In this document: one piece after another, positions 52,999 through 63,462 of the stretch
Layout of the letters: each line of letters opens with the position of its first letter
Position numbering within the stretch: the first letter of the stretch is position 1
Assembly: GCA_035504215.1 (NCBI GenBank)
Contig: DATJSI010000050.1
Span: forward strand, 72,340-136,339
Direction of reading: 5' to 3'
Length of the DNA stretch: 64,000 bases
Source: Mycobacteriales bacterium
Lineage (GTDB): Bacteria > Actinomycetota > Actinomycetes > JAFAQI01
Program-made: the position numbers and the translations under genes
Notes under the pieces: model-generated
What the model was told of the DNA's origin: nothing
The model's input: the letters and a program-made list of their open reading frames with translations, nothing else
Database searches by the model: none

Positions 52999-53991
52999 CT
53001 ACGAGAGGCCGACCTGGGAGAGGAAGCCGCTCGCGACCTCGGAGATCGGGTCGTGGTCGATCGAGACCGCCTTGTTGAGGCCGACCAGGGTGCTCTGGTT
53101 GAGCTTCGAGTCGACCGCGTTCAGCGCGTTCGCGAATGGACCGGTGGCGTACTTCTTCTGCACGATCGCGACGATGTTGTCCGAGGCCTGCAGGTGCTTG
53201 TCGTCGTTGAGCACCGTCAGGCCGGCCTGCGCAACGGTCGGGTCCGAGCTGAAGACCAGGCCGACATTCACCTTCCCCTGCTTGAGAGCCTTGACCGTGA
53301 GCGGTCCGCCGGCGTCGAGGGTGACGAACTTGGAGAACTTCATCCCGTAGGTCTTCTTGAGACCGGGCTCGCAGAACGTCCGGGTCTGGCACTCGGCCGG
53401 TCCGCCCAGGCTGAGCGGGTGACTCCTCGAGTAGGCACCGAGCTGTGACATCGACGTGATGTGGTTCGCGTTGGCGAAGCTGGTCTTGACCGCGAAGGAG
53501 TTCTTGTCGGTCGCCGTGGCCGGGTTGAGCGCGACGAGGTTGGACGGCAGCTCGGCTCGCAACGCGACCATCGTCTTGTTGATGTCGCCGGAGGCCTTGC
53601 TCGGAGCGTTCGCGCCGTTGTTGGCGTCGTTGATGAAGTCGGTCAGCGTTGCGGCGTACTCGGGAACCGCCGCGAGCGTCCCCTTCTTCAACGCGGGGTA
53701 GACGACCTCGCGCGCACCGAGCGCCTTGACGCTCGCGGAGTACCCGCACTTGTTGAGGGCCGCGGCGTAGATGTTGGCCAGCAGCTCGGACTCGGAGAAG
53801 TTGAACGCTCCGACGACCACGCTGCCCGAGCCGGCGGTCCCGCCGCAGAACGAGGGAACGGTGCCACCCGAGCTCGCTACCGAGCCGCCGTTGCCGCCGC
53901 TGCTCGATGATCCGCAGGCGACCGCGGCGAGTGCGAGCGCGACGACCGTCGTGGTGAAACCGAGGGTTGAACGCAACGAGAGTCGAGGCAT
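52999..53991 (-). CDS. Glycine betaine/choline-type ABC transporter substrate-binding lipoprotein
   Basis: About 330 residues. A signal peptide with lipobox VACG near residue 25 and a Ser/Gly linker precede an OpuAC domain (PF04069): VVVGAFNFSESELLANIYAA at the start and KYATGPFANALNAVDSKL near the end. Family members bind quaternary amines through aromatic cages, but the ligand is not provable here. ATG 53991 gives the correct signal peptide; the open frame to 54069 is discarded. It is the last gene of a permease-permease-binding protein run. Confidence 0.9.
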   Translation of the reverse strand: MPRLSLRSTLGFTTTVVALALAAVACGSSSSGGNGGSVASSGGTVPSFCGGTAGSGSVVVGAFNFSESELLANIYAAALNKCGYSASVKALGAREVVYPALKKGTLAAVPEYAATLTDFINDANNGANAPSKASGDINKTMVALRAELPSNLVALNPATATDKNSFAVKTSFANANHITSMSQLGAYSRSHPLSLGGPAECQTRTFCEPGLKKTYGMKFSKFVTLDAGGPLTVKALKQGKVNVGLVFSSDPTVAQAGLTVLNDDKHLQASDNIVAIVQKKYATGPFANALNAVDSKLNQSTLVGLNKAVSIDHDPISEVASGFLSQVGLS

Positions 53992-54069
53992 GGGATCAGC
54001 CGCCTTCTGTGTCCCGCGGCGGGTGGCCGCGCGTGTCCTGGCGGGTTTGCCCCGCACGAATCGATCCAA

Positions 54070-54109
54070 GCACGCACCACTGACAACGCCAACCGGGTTG
54101 ATTGCGTGC
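54070..54109. repeat. Inverted repeat between permease and binding-protein genes
   Basis: GCACGCA (54070-54076) pairs with TGCGTGC (54103-54109), and an inner CAACC-G-GGTTG lies between them. In the transcript this could form a hairpin in the 147-base leader of the binding-protein gene, perhaps stabilising its mRNA or marking an attenuator. No T-tract follows. Confidence 0.3.
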
Positions 54110-54138
54110 GCAGGGATTGATACCCGAACGTGACGTCG

Positions 54139-54873
54139 CTACGACGCGGTTGTAACCGATTCCACGCTGGCAATCGGCACGCTCGAGGCTCGTTCCGATC
54201 CGGCGTCGCCGAAGCGCCGACGCAGGGCCCGCTGGACCAGGGCCATCCCGCCTTCGATCAGCAGCGCGGTGATCACGATGATCACCACGCCGCCGTAGAG
54301 CTCGCCGTAGTTCTGGATCTCTCGGCCCGTGACGACCAGCTGGCCGAGCCCGCCGCTGCCGACGATGGCCGCCAGCGTTGCCGTCGCCCAGACCTGGACC
54401 GTTGCCAGCCGAACGCCGGTGGCGATCAGCGGGATCGCCAGCGGCACCTCGACCCGCCGGGTGACCTGCCAGCGGGTCATGCCCATGCCCACCGCGGCCC
54501 GCCTGGTGTCCTGGTCGACCTCCTGGATGCCGGTGAAGGTGTTGGTCAGCATCGGCGGTACGGCGAAGATCGCCAGCGCGGCAACCGCGGCCGACATGCC
54601 GACACCGAGCGGCCCGACCGCGAGCAGGATCAAGATGCCCAGGATCGGGATCGCGCGTGCGGTGTTGGCGATGCTCGTGACCACCACCCCGCCGCGCCGC
54701 CACCGCGCCAACCCGATCCCGAGCGGGATCGCGACAACGGCTGCGGCGAGGATCGAAAGCCCGGAGATCTCGACGTGCTGCCACAGCAGGTGGATCGCGC
54801 CCTGGTTGCCGGTGTAGCTCGACTTCGTCGAGAACCAGACCTTGATCTGGTGCGGGATGCTGTGGTTCGCCAT
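54139..54873 (-). CDS. Betaine-type ABC transporter permease (first of two)
   Basis: About 244 residues with five or six helices. The inner-membrane component signature is RRAAVGMGMTRWQVTRRVEV (EAA loop), and GLSILAAAVVAIPLGIGLARW and IPILGILILLAVGPLGVGM are membrane segments. ATG 54873 overlaps the stop of the other permease gene as TGATG; an in-frame GTG 54897 would lengthen the overlap. It is an OpuCB/OpuCD-like partner of the second permease. The C-terminal 25 residues are polar and cytoplasmic. Confidence 0.9.
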   Translation of the reverse strand: MANHSIPHQIKVWFSTKSSYTGNQGAIHLLWQHVEISGLSILAAAVVAIPLGIGLARWRRGGVVVTSIANTARAIPILGILILLAVGPLGVGMSAAVAALAIFAVPPMLTNTFTGIQEVDQDTRRAAVGMGMTRWQVTRRVEVPLAIPLIATGVRLATVQVWATATLAAIVGSGGLGQLVVTGREIQNYGELYGGVVIIVITALLIEGGMALVQRALRRRFGDAGSERASSVPIASVESVTTAS

Positions 54874-55559
54874 CAGGTCGCCCCCCGCCGGCTCCACGGC
54901 GTGACCAGGCGTTGGGCAACCAGCAGCAGCGCGTCCGCGATCAGCGCAAGCAACACTGTCGCGATGATGTACGTGGTGATCTCGGCCTTGTAGAAGTTGT
55001 TCTCGAAGCCCTCGATGATGTACTCACCGAACCCGCCGGTTCCGACGTAGCCGCCGATCACCACCAGCTCGATGGTCGACACGGTGGCGAGCCGCAGCCC
55101 GGCCACGATCGTCGGCACCGCAAGCGGCAGCCGCACGCGCAGGAAGGTCCGGAACGGCGAGAAGCCCATGCCGGTAGCCGCTTCGACCGCTTCTGCCGGC
55201 ACGCCGTCCAGGCCGGTCAGGATGTTGCGGACCAGGATGACCAGCGAGTACGCCGCAAGCGGAATGACGACGGTCCACCGGCTGAAGCCGAAAAACGGGT
55301 ACAGCGCCACGATGGCGGCCAGCGACGGTACGGCGTACAGCGCACTGGACGTGCCCAGCACGATCGCACGAAGCACCGGCGAGGTCCGCGCCAGCGCGGA
55401 GATCGGAAGGGCGACGCCGAAGCCGATGCCGACAGAGATCAGCGTCAGGCTGATGTGCTGACGTGCGGCGGTCTTGATCGTGCTCCAATTGCTGGTGACG
55501 TAGTGCCAGCTGAACCAGGGATTGCCGACATGCAGGGTGAAGCCGGCGGGAGGGTGCAC
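54873..55559 (-). CDS. Betaine-type ABC transporter permease (second of two)
   Basis: 228 residues. HISLTLISVGIGFGVALPIS, the EAA-type loop EAVEAATGMGFSPFRTFLRV and LATVSTIELVVIGGYVGTGG are typical of QAT-family (OpuCB/YehY) permeases. It begins at GTG 55559 inside the palindrome GTGCAC, whose other strand offers a GTG to the divergent ATPase gene. No clear Shine-Dalgarno is seen. It forms the transmembrane dimer with the other permease. Confidence 0.88.
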   Translation of the reverse strand: MHPPAGFTLHVGNPWFSWHYVTSNWSTIKTAARQHISLTLISVGIGFGVALPISALARTSPVLRAIVLGTSSALYAVPSLAAIVALYPFFGFSRWTVVIPLAAYSLVILVRNILTGLDGVPAEAVEAATGMGFSPFRTFLRVRLPLAVPTIVAGLRLATVSTIELVVIGGYVGTGGFGEYIIEGFENNFYKAEITTYIIATVLLALIADALLLVAQRLVTPWSRRGAT

Positions 55560-56672
55560 GACTTGGACGCTAGCGGAGCGGGCGCCAGCATCACCCTTGA
55601 CCGGGTGCGCAAGCAGTACCCGGACGGAACGGTCGCGGTCGAAGAGCTGTCCCTGGAGGTCGAGCCCGGCGAGATCGCCGTACTGGTCGGTCCTTCCGGG
55701 TGCGGCAAGACGACGACGATGCGGATGATCAACCGGCTGGTCGAGCCCTCAGGCGGTCACATCCTGGTCGACGGCGATGACGTGACGAGCGTCGATCCGG
55801 TCAAGCTGCGGCGCCGGATCGGCTATGTGATCCAGCAGGTCGGCCTGTTCCCGCACCAGACGGTCGCGACCAACATCGCGACGGTCCCGACGCTGCTCGG
55901 CTGGGGGCGCGCACGCACCAAGGCCCGGGTAGCCGAGCTGCTCGAGCTGGTCGGTCTCGAGGCCGGTTACGGCAAGCGCTACCCGCAGGAGCTCTCCGGC
56001 GGCCAGCGCCAGCGGGTGGGCGTAGCCCGTGCGCTGGCCGCGGACCCACCGGTGCTGCTGATGGACGAGCCGTTCGCGGCGGTCGACCCGATCGCCCGCA
56101 ACCGGCTGCAGGCCGAGTTCCTCAAGCTGCACGAACAGGTGCGAACCACCGTGGTGTTCGTGACGCACGACATCGACGAGGCGATCCGGCTCGGCGACCG
56201 GATCGCGGTCATGCGAGAGGGCGGCCACCTCGAGCAGTACGCCGATCCTTCGACGCTGCTCTCGGATCCGCAGACCGACTTCGTCGCGAACTTCGTGGGT
56301 GCCGAACGCACCCTGCGACGGCTGTCGGTCGTGCATGTGCGGGCGAGCGGGCTGGTGCGCTGGCCGAGCGTCGCTCCGCACGACACGCTCGCCGCCGCGA
56401 CCGCGACGATGGACGCTGCGGAAGCCGCCTGGGCAGTGGTGAGCGAGGACGGCAAGGTCAGCGGGTGGCTGGCGCGAGACGCGGCGACCGGTGAAGGTAC
56501 GGCGGCCGACCGGGTGGAGCCCGCAACGACCGTCGAGGTCGGCGAGTCACTGGAGGCGGCGCTGGCGGCGACCCTCGCGGGTAACGCGCCCGGAACGATC
56601 GTGACCGAGAACGGCCACTACGCGGGTGTGCTCACGCCCGGCGACATCGTCACCATGGCCCGCAGCCGCTGA
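55530..56672 (+). CDS. Betaine/choline-type ABC transporter ATP-binding protein with CBS-like tail
   Basis: About 380 residues from ATG 55530; GTG 55554 or TTG 55563 (9 bases after GGGAGG) are alternatives avoiding overlap with the divergent permease. Walker A LVGPSGCGKTTTMRMINRL, signature QELSGGQRQRVGVARAL, Walker B LLMDEPFAAVDP and VTHDIDEAIRLGDR match OpuCA/ProV. The C-terminal 110 residues (LVRWPSVAPHDTLAAATATM to GVLTPGDIVTMARSR) look like a CBS pair, which in OpuA senses ionic strength or c-di-AMP. The presence of disA in the window makes c-di-AMP control an attractive but unproven idea. Confidence 0.9.
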   Translation: MQGEAGGRVHDLDASGAGASITLDRVRKQYPDGTVAVEELSLEVEPGEIAVLVGPSGCGKTTTMRMINRLVEPSGGHILVDGDDVTSVDPVKLRRRIGYVIQQVGLFPHQTVATNIATVPTLLGWGRARTKARVAELLELVGLEAGYGKRYPQELSGGQRQRVGVARALAADPPVLLMDEPFAAVDPIARNRLQAEFLKLHEQVRTTVVFVTHDIDEAIRLGDRIAVMREGGHLEQYADPSTLLSDPQTDFVANFVGAERTLRRLSVVHVRASGLVRWPSVAPHDTLAAATATMDAAEAAWAVVSEDGKVSGWLARDAATGEGTAADRVEPATTVEVGESLEAALAATLAGNAPGTIVTENGHYAGVLTPGDIVTMARSR

Positions 56673-56694
56673 CCACTCCCCTTGGGGTTGTCGA

Positions 56695-57003
56695 CTACGG
56701 GTGGGAGGTCAAGTAGTCGATGTAGCGGGCACGCAGCATCGGGCCGAGCGCACCACCCTCATCGTTGCGGCCGAGCAGCTCGCGGACCAGCTCGACCGCA
56801 CCGCCGATGCTCTCGCCGAGCCCACCTGCCGAGCCGTCGTCACTGCCGAAGGTCTCCGAGGACGGAAGGTGTTTGACCAGGTCCCAGAAGAACCCGATGT
56901 CGTGATGGCGCTCGGCCCGCGCGAACGCCCGCTCGCGCAGCTCCGCGGTCGGTAGCGCGTCGAGCTCGTCGGCGGTGGGCTCCGGACCCTGATCGTTCGG
57001 CAT
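56695..57003 (-). CDS. Conserved hypothetical protein
   Basis: About 102 residues from ATG 57003. The N terminus is acidic (PNDQGPEPTADELDALPTAE), followed by a helical ERAFARAERHHDIGFFWDLV and an amphipathic C terminus (GGAVELVRELLGRND). No catalytic motif, signal peptide or membrane segment is seen. It is transcribed in the same direction as the fol genes, 38 bases after the DUF3180 gene, and is convergent with the ABC ATPase gene. Function unknown. Confidence 0.65.
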   Translation of the reverse strand: MPNDQGPEPTADELDALPTAELRERAFARAERHHDIGFFWDLVKHLPSSETFGSDDGSAGGLGESIGGAVELVRELLGRNDEGGALGPMLRARYIDYLTSHP

Positions 57004-57041
57004 GGCAGCGAAGCCTACCGACCCTGCGCGCACGCGGCGGC

Positions 57042-57518
57042 TCAGTGGTCGGCCGGAGGTGGCGGCGGCCAGTCATCATCGTCGTCACGCTTCGGCACCC
57101 GGCAGACCCGCTCCAGGAACAGCGCAGCCAGAACCAGCGCGAGCGCGAACCCGATGCCGAACGCGGCTGTACGGGTGTCGTTGTTAGCCGACGGCGAGTC
57201 GATCCGCGCGACCCAGATCAAGTAGCCGGCGTAGGCGCCGGCGGCGAGCGCGCCGACCACCGACGATGCCTTTGCCAGCGCGACGAACCGCGCCACGACC
57301 AGCGGGTTGATCGGCCGGGTGCCGACCCGGCCGGCCAGCCGGGCACGGGTCATGACGGCGAGATATCCCTCGGCGATCGCGAGCAGCGCGAGCCAGAGCA
57401 GCGCATACACCGACGGTGTCGGAAGGCTGTCGAACGACGACCGCGCAACCAGGTAGGCGATCCCGCCGGCCACGACCGCGAGCACCACCAGGACGGACAC
57501 GCGCGTCGGTCGCATCAT
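57042..57518 (-). CDS. DUF3180 membrane protein
   Basis: 158 residues with four hydrophobic helices (about 7-25, 38-55, 83-104 and 118-138) and a charged C-terminal tail of aspartates and prolines. TRVSVLVVLAVVAGGIAYLV and RPINPLVVARFVALAKASSV are conserved DUF3180 features. The gene always accompanies folK in actinobacteria (compare Rv3605c), but its role is unknown. The ATG at 57518 overlaps the folK stop (ATGA). Confidence 0.85.
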   Translation of the reverse strand: MMRPTRVSVLVVLAVVAGGIAYLVARSSFDSLPTPSVYALLWLALLAIAEGYLAVMTRARLAGRVGTRPINPLVVARFVALAKASSVVGALAAGAYAGYLIWVARIDSPSANNDTRTAAFGIGFALALVLAALFLERVCRVPKRDDDDDWPPPPPADH

Positions 57519-58000
57519 GGCAGCGGCAGCGGGTCGGCGATCCGGCGTACGTCTTGAGGCGGCAGGGCGGCGAGCAGTGCCTCGACCGGACCGTGGCCGG
57601 GCAGGCTCGCACTCGGGTCAACCGCGAGCCATGGCACCAGAACGAACGCACGCTCGTGCGCTCGTGGATGCGGCAACGTGAGTCGCGGATCATCCGTGAC
57701 GATCGAATCCACCGCAATCACGTCGACGTCGAGGGTGCGCGGCCCCCATCGCACGGCGCGAACCCGTCCCTGCGCCTGCTCCGCGGCCTGGGCGGCACCG
57801 AACACCACCTCCGGGTCGTCGCTGTCGAGCACCGCCACGGCGTTGAGAAACGCGGGCTGGTCGACGACACCCACCGGCGCGGTCTCGTAGACGGGCGAGA
57901 CCGCGAGCACACCGACCTGCCGCCCGAGCACCTCGATCGCGGCGCGCAGCCGGCCCATCCGGTCACCGAGATTGGTGCCCAGCGAGACCACAGCCGTCAC
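57515..58000 (-). CDS. folK: Hydroxymethyl-dihydropterin pyrophosphokinase
   Basis: 161 residues. AVVSLGTNLGDRMGRL at the N terminus, ETAPVGVVDQPAFLNAVAVL, the ATP/Mg site RWGPRTLDVDVIAVD and LPHPRAHERAFVLVPW are the family signature. It pyrophosphorylates the pterin made by FolB for FolP. The GTG at 58000 overlaps the folB stop and the end overlaps the DUF3180 gene. Confidence 0.95.
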   Translation of the reverse strand: MTAVVSLGTNLGDRMGRLRAAIEVLGRQVGVLAVSPVYETAPVGVVDQPAFLNAVAVLDSDDPEVVFGAAQAAEQAQGRVRAVRWGPRTLDVDVIAVDSIVTDDPRLTLPHPRAHERAFVLVPWLAVDPSASLPGHGPVEALLAALPPQDVRRIADPLPLP

Positions 58001-58362
58001 TCGGCGCGCTCTCGCCGGATCCTGACCGTCACGTCGCTGACCGGGAGCCCGACCGGAGCGTCCGGCTTGTGCACCGTCACCTCGACCACCTGGACCATCG
58101 GGTCGCCGAGGCAGACGTCCGCGAGCCGCTGCGCCAGCGTTTCGATCAACGCGACCGGCTCTCCACCGATGACCTCGGCGAGCAGGTGCGCCAGCGTCGA
58201 GTAGTCGATCGTCGCGGTCAGGTCGTCCTCACGAGCCGCCGTACTGGTGTCGACCGAGAGGTCGACGTCGACCACGAACAGCTGGCCGACCCGGCGCTCC
58301 TCCGGCAGTACGCCGTGGAACCCCCGCACCCGCAATCCGTGCAACGAGATGGTGTCGCTCAC
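57997..58362 (-). CDS. folB: Dihydroneopterin aldolase
   Basis: About 121 residues. ISLHGLRVRGFHGVLPEERR includes the pterin-binding GFHG, followed by the acidic-rich FVVDVDLSVDTSTAA, ATIDYSTLAHLLAEVI and the C-terminal VEVTVHKPDAPV with the catalytic lysine. It cleaves dihydroneopterin to hydroxymethyl-dihydropterin. The true start is GTG 58362, overlapping the NTF2-like gene stop as GTGA; the open frame upstream to 58416 lies inside that gene. Confidence 0.94.
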   Translation of the reverse strand: MSDTISLHGLRVRGFHGVLPEERRVGQLFVVDVDLSVDTSTAAREDDLTATIDYSTLAHLLAEVIGGEPVALIETLAQRLADVCLGDPMVQVVEVTVHKPDAPVGLPVSDVTVRIRRERAE

Positions 58363-58781
58363 GCCGTCTCCCCGTCCTCGCTCGCCGACATCACAGGTGA
58401 AGCATGATGGGCCCACAGCCGCCAGCCCTGCGGCCGGCGCCGAAATACGTTAGTCGCGACCACGGTCGCGGTCTCGCCGAACTCGCCCTCGGCCTCCGTG
58501 CTGCCCGCGAGCAGGCTGTGCTGGCAGGCCACGACCGCGACATCACCGGTCACTGCGACATCGACGTCGGTCAGGAAGAACTGGATGTAGGCGGTGTTCG
58601 CCATGATCACCGCCCACGACCGCAGCACCCGCGAGCGACCCGACAGCGGTGGCCAGCCCGGATGCACGCACACCAGGTCGTCGTGATCGTCCCAGAGCGC
58701 CTCGATCCGGTCGATGTCGCCCGACTCGATCGCCGTGTAGAACTCGGCGTTCGCCTCGGTGACGTCCTCGACGTCGGTCAT
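58359..58781 (-). CDS. NTF2-like (SnoaL fold) protein within the folate operon
   Basis: About 140 residues. EANAEFYTAIESGDIDRIEA, LVCVHPGWPPLSGRSRVLRS, and the C-terminal TATVVATNVFRRRPQGWRLW followed by HHASP form the alpha+beta cone fold of NTF2-like (DUF4440/SnoaL) proteins. Such a gene is often found between folP and folB in actinobacteria, for reasons not known. Its ATG overlaps the folP stop (ATGA) and its stop overlaps folB (GTGA), so it is tightly co-translated. Enzymatic activity is not established. Confidence 0.85.
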   Translation of the reverse strand: MTDVEDVTEANAEFYTAIESGDIDRIEALWDDHDDLVCVHPGWPPLSGRSRVLRSWAVIMANTAYIQFFLTDVDVAVTGDVAVVACQHSLLAGSTEAEGEFGETATVVATNVFRRRPQGWRLWAHHASPVMSASEDGETA

Positions 58782-59617
58782 CGTTGCGGTCGCGCATCGA
58801 GAACGGCGGCGGCCACCCGGACCGCGTCGGCGTTGGCGCGGGCCTCGTGCACCCGCACACCCCAGACGCCGGCCGACGCCGCCAGGGCCGAGATCGCCAC
58901 GGTCGCCGCCTCGCGGTGATCGACGTCGCGAAGCTCGTCGCCGTCCGCGAGCAGGCGGCCGAGGAATGACTTGCGGCTGGCGCCGAGCAAGACCGGTGGT
59001 CCCAGGTCGATCAACGCGTCGAGGTGAGCGAGCAGCGCCCAGTTGTGCGCCGCGGTCTTTGCGAAGCCGAGCCCCGGGTCGACCACGATCTGATCCGGGT
59101 CGACGCCGGCAGCGACGGCGGCGTCGACACTCTTGGACAGCTCGGTGCACACCTCCGCCACCACGTCGTCGTACACCGCGAGGTCCTGCATCCAGGCACT
59201 CGGCCCCCGCCAGTGCATGACGACGTAGGGGACATCGGCCTCGCCCACGAGCCGGGCCAGGCCGGGATCCGCGGCACCGCCGGAGACGTCGTTGACCATC
59301 ACGGCACCCGCATCCAGCGCGGCCTCCGCGGTCTCGCGGCGCATGGTGTCGACGCTGACCAACACGCCCTGCGCGGCGAGCTCGCGGATCACGGGGACGA
59401 CACGGCGGATCTCCTCGGCCACATCGACCCGGCCCGCACCGGGGCGGGTCGACTCGCCGCCGACGTCGACCAGGTCCGCGCCGCAGCCGCGCAGGGCGAG
59501 GCCGTGCTCGATCGCCGTACCGGTGTCGAAATGCCGACCGCCGTCACTGAAGGAGTCGGGGGTGACGTTGACGACGCCCATCACCAGGCACCGCCCGAAC
59601 TCCGGGAGCCCCCGCAC
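58778..59617 (-). CDS. folP: Dihydropteroate synthase
   Basis: 279 residues. VMGVVNVTPDSFSDGGRHFD, DVGGESTRPGAGRV, VSVDTMRRETAEAAL, VNDVSGG, VVDPGLGFAKTAAHNW and LLGASRKSFLGRLL are all present and intact, covering the pterin pyrophosphate and p-aminobenzoate sites targeted by sulfonamides. The GTG start at 59617 is 11 bases after the ftsH stop, and no folE lies between, unlike in mycobacteria. It begins the folP - NTF2-like - folB - folK - DUF3180 overlap chain. Confidence 0.95.
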   Translation of the reverse strand: MRGLPEFGRCLVMGVVNVTPDSFSDGGRHFDTGTAIEHGLALRGCGADLVDVGGESTRPGAGRVDVAEEIRRVVPVIRELAAQGVLVSVDTMRRETAEAALDAGAVMVNDVSGGAADPGLARLVGEADVPYVVMHWRGPSAWMQDLAVYDDVVAEVCTELSKSVDAAVAAGVDPDQIVVDPGLGFAKTAAHNWALLAHLDALIDLGPPVLLGASRKSFLGRLLADGDELRDVDHREAATVAISALAASAGVWGVRVHEARANADAVRVAAAVLDARPQR

Positions 59618-59628
59618 GGTCGCGGCGG

Positions 59629-61761
<2,133 letters not shown>

Positions 61762-61821
61762 GGCTCCTGCTCGACGCTACGGACACGATTGTCGCGAAGG
61801 TGAGAAAAACACTCCTCCGCA

Positions 61822-61849
61822 AGTATCGACGGTACACCGGCGGACTGAA
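61822..61849 (-). promoter_or_regulatory. Candidate ftsH promoter
   Basis: On the minus strand TTCAGT (61849-61844) and GATACT (61827-61822) are 16 bases apart, about 60 bases before the ftsH ATG. The -35 is a poor match to TTGACA. Evidence is spacing and sequence only. Confidence 0.3.
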
Positions 61850-61856
61850 CTGCGCC

Positions 61857-61891
61857 GGGCCCATCGGCCGGTTGTGGAACCGGCGTGGCCC
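61857..61891 (-). terminator. Candidate terminator between hpt and ftsH
   Basis: An inner 7-bp stem (GCCGGTT 61867-61873 / AACCGGC 61878-61884, GTGG loop) is enclosed by GGGCC (61857-61861) and GGCCC (61887-61891). It lies just past the hpt stop in the direction of transcription. No T-tract, as common in actinobacteria; it may separate the tilS-hpt transcript from ftsH. Confidence 0.5.
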
Positions 61892-61918
61892 GATCAGGGC
61901 GGCCTGCGGGCGAGCCGG

Positions 61919-62509
61919 CTAGGTCGAGTAGACCTCGGGGCGCAAGGTGCCCACATAGGGCAGCTCGCGGTAGTGCTGGGCGTAGTCGAGGCCGTAGCCG
62001 ACGACGAACACGCTCGGGATGTCGAAGCCCATGTACTCCACCGGCACCTGGACCTGGGCCGCCTCCGGCTTGCGGAGCAGCGCCGCAACCTCGACCGAAG
62101 CGGGCTGGCGGGAGCGCAGGTTGCGCAGCAGCCAGGACAGCGTGAGGCCGGAGTCGATGATGTCCTCGACGACCAGGACGTGGCAGCCGGTGATGTCCCG
62201 GTCGAGGTCTTTGAGGATCCGCACGACGCCCGATGTCTTGGTCCCCGACCCGTACGACGAGACCGCCATGAACTCCAGCGAGACCGGCACGCTCAGTGCC
62301 CGGGCGAGGTCGGCCATCATCATGACCGCCCCCTTGAGCACCCCGACGAGAACGATCTCGCGGCCGGCGTAGTCGGCGTCGATGCGCGCGGCCAGCTCGG
62401 CGATCTTGGCGGCGATCTGCGCCGCGGAGACGAGCACGGACTCGATATCGGGATGCAGGTCTCGGGCCGGCTCGGCCATCGAGTCCACCGGAAGCAGCGG
62501 AGCGGTCAT
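61919..62509 (-). CDS. hpt: Hypoxanthine phosphoribosyltransferase
   Basis: 196 residues. [32 protein letters not shown] and the PRPP-binding [18 protein letters not shown] are the type I phosphoribosyltransferase signature, and [20 protein letters not shown] the purine-binding C terminus. It salvages hypoxanthine (and often guanine). The start overlaps the tilS stop (ATGA at 62506-62509), the usual tilS-hpt-ftsH order. Length fits the family. Confidence 0.95.
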   Translation of the reverse strand: MTAPLLPVDSMAEPARDLHPDIESVLVSAAQIAAKIAELAARIDADYAGREIVLVGVLKGAVMMMADLARALSVPVSLEFMAVSSYGSGTKTSGVVRILKDLDRDITGCHVLVVEDIIDSGLTLSWLLRNLRSRQPASVEVAALLRKPEAAQVQVPVEYMGFDIPSVFVVGYGLDYAQHYRELPYVGTLRPEVYST

Positions 62510-63450
62510 CGGAAGGTGAGCCTGTCATACGCCCGCTCAGCGACCAACCCCCCGGGCAGGCTGATCGCCCCCTGGCCGTGCCAGTGCGTGAGCAGCTTGT
62601 CGATCTCCAGCACGTGGTTGAGGGTCAGCTGGCCGGAGGGAACCCCCGCCGCGACGGCGGCATTGCGCAGCGCGCGGCGTCGTACCGCCGCGGGGAGCTG
62701 CGACAGCTCGGCGATCTCGCACGGGTCGGCCACGCCGGCGGCCCACTCGTCCAGGGCGTCGGCATCGTCGCGGAGCAGCGCGGCGGTCCGGGCCAGCGCC
62801 TCGGGGATCCCGTCCCCGAGCGCATCGAGCATCGCGGGCAGGACCTCCTGGCGGACCCGGGCCCGGGCGTACGCCGGGTCGGAGTTGTGCGGGTCGGCCC
62901 AGGGCACCAGATCGAACGCCTGGCAAGCCTCGTTCGTGTCGACCCGGCGGATGGAGAGCAGCGGGCGGCGCAGCCGGTCGCGCCGCACCGGCATCCCGGA
63001 CAGCGACCGCGCGCCCGACCCCCTCGCCAGCCCGAGCAGGACGGTCTCGGCCTGGTCGTCGAGGGTGTGCCCGAGCAGTACGGCGGCCGCGCCGACCCGG
63101 TCTGCGGCCGCCTCGAGCGCGGCGTACCTCGCGTCCCGGGCAGCCGCCTCCGGACCGCCCTCGTCGCCGACCTCGACGGTCTCTACCAGCACCGGGTCGA
63201 GCCCGAGCTCGGCGCAGGTCGTGGCGACGTCGGCCGCCCGCTCGGGCGAGCCGTCCTGCAGACCGTGGTCGACGGTGACCGCGCCGGCCCGTAGCTCGAG
63301 CCGCGCCGCTTCCTGCGCGAGCGCGGCGGCGAGTGCGAGCGAGTCCGCCCCACCACTCACCGCGACGAGAACCAGGGCCCCCGGGTCGAGGTCGTCGACG
63401 CTCTCGCGGACGGCCGCCCTGATCGCGGCGACCGCCGGCTCCATCTTCAT
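62506..63450 (-). CDS. tilS: tRNA(Ile)-lysidine synthase
   Basis: 314 residues. The ATP-pyrophosphatase loop [25 protein letters not shown] and [20 protein letters not shown] are the TilS N-domain motifs. [20 protein letters not shown] is also typical. It converts C34 of the CAU-anticodon isoleucine tRNA to lysidine. The C-terminal domain is short, as in other actinobacterial TilS. The start is ATG 63450 or 63444; no good Shine-Dalgarno is seen. It lies 12 bases after the metalloprotease stop. Confidence 0.94.
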   Translation of the reverse strand: MKMEPAVAAIRAAVRESVDDLDPGALVLVAVSGGADSLALAAALAQEAARLELRAGAVTVDHGLQDGSPERAADVATTCAELGLDPVLVETVEVGDEGGPEAAARDARYAALEAAADRVGAAAVLLGHTLDDQAETVLLGLARGSGARSLSGMPVRRDRLRRPLLSIRRVDTNEACQAFDLVPWADPHNSDPAYARARVRQEVLPAMLDALGDGIPEALARTAALLRDDADALDEWAAGVADPCEIAELSQLPAAVRRRALRNAAVAAGVPSGQLTLNHVLEIDKLLTHWHGQGAISLPGGLVAERAYDRLTFR

Positions 63451-63462
63451 CTCAGCCGGCCG

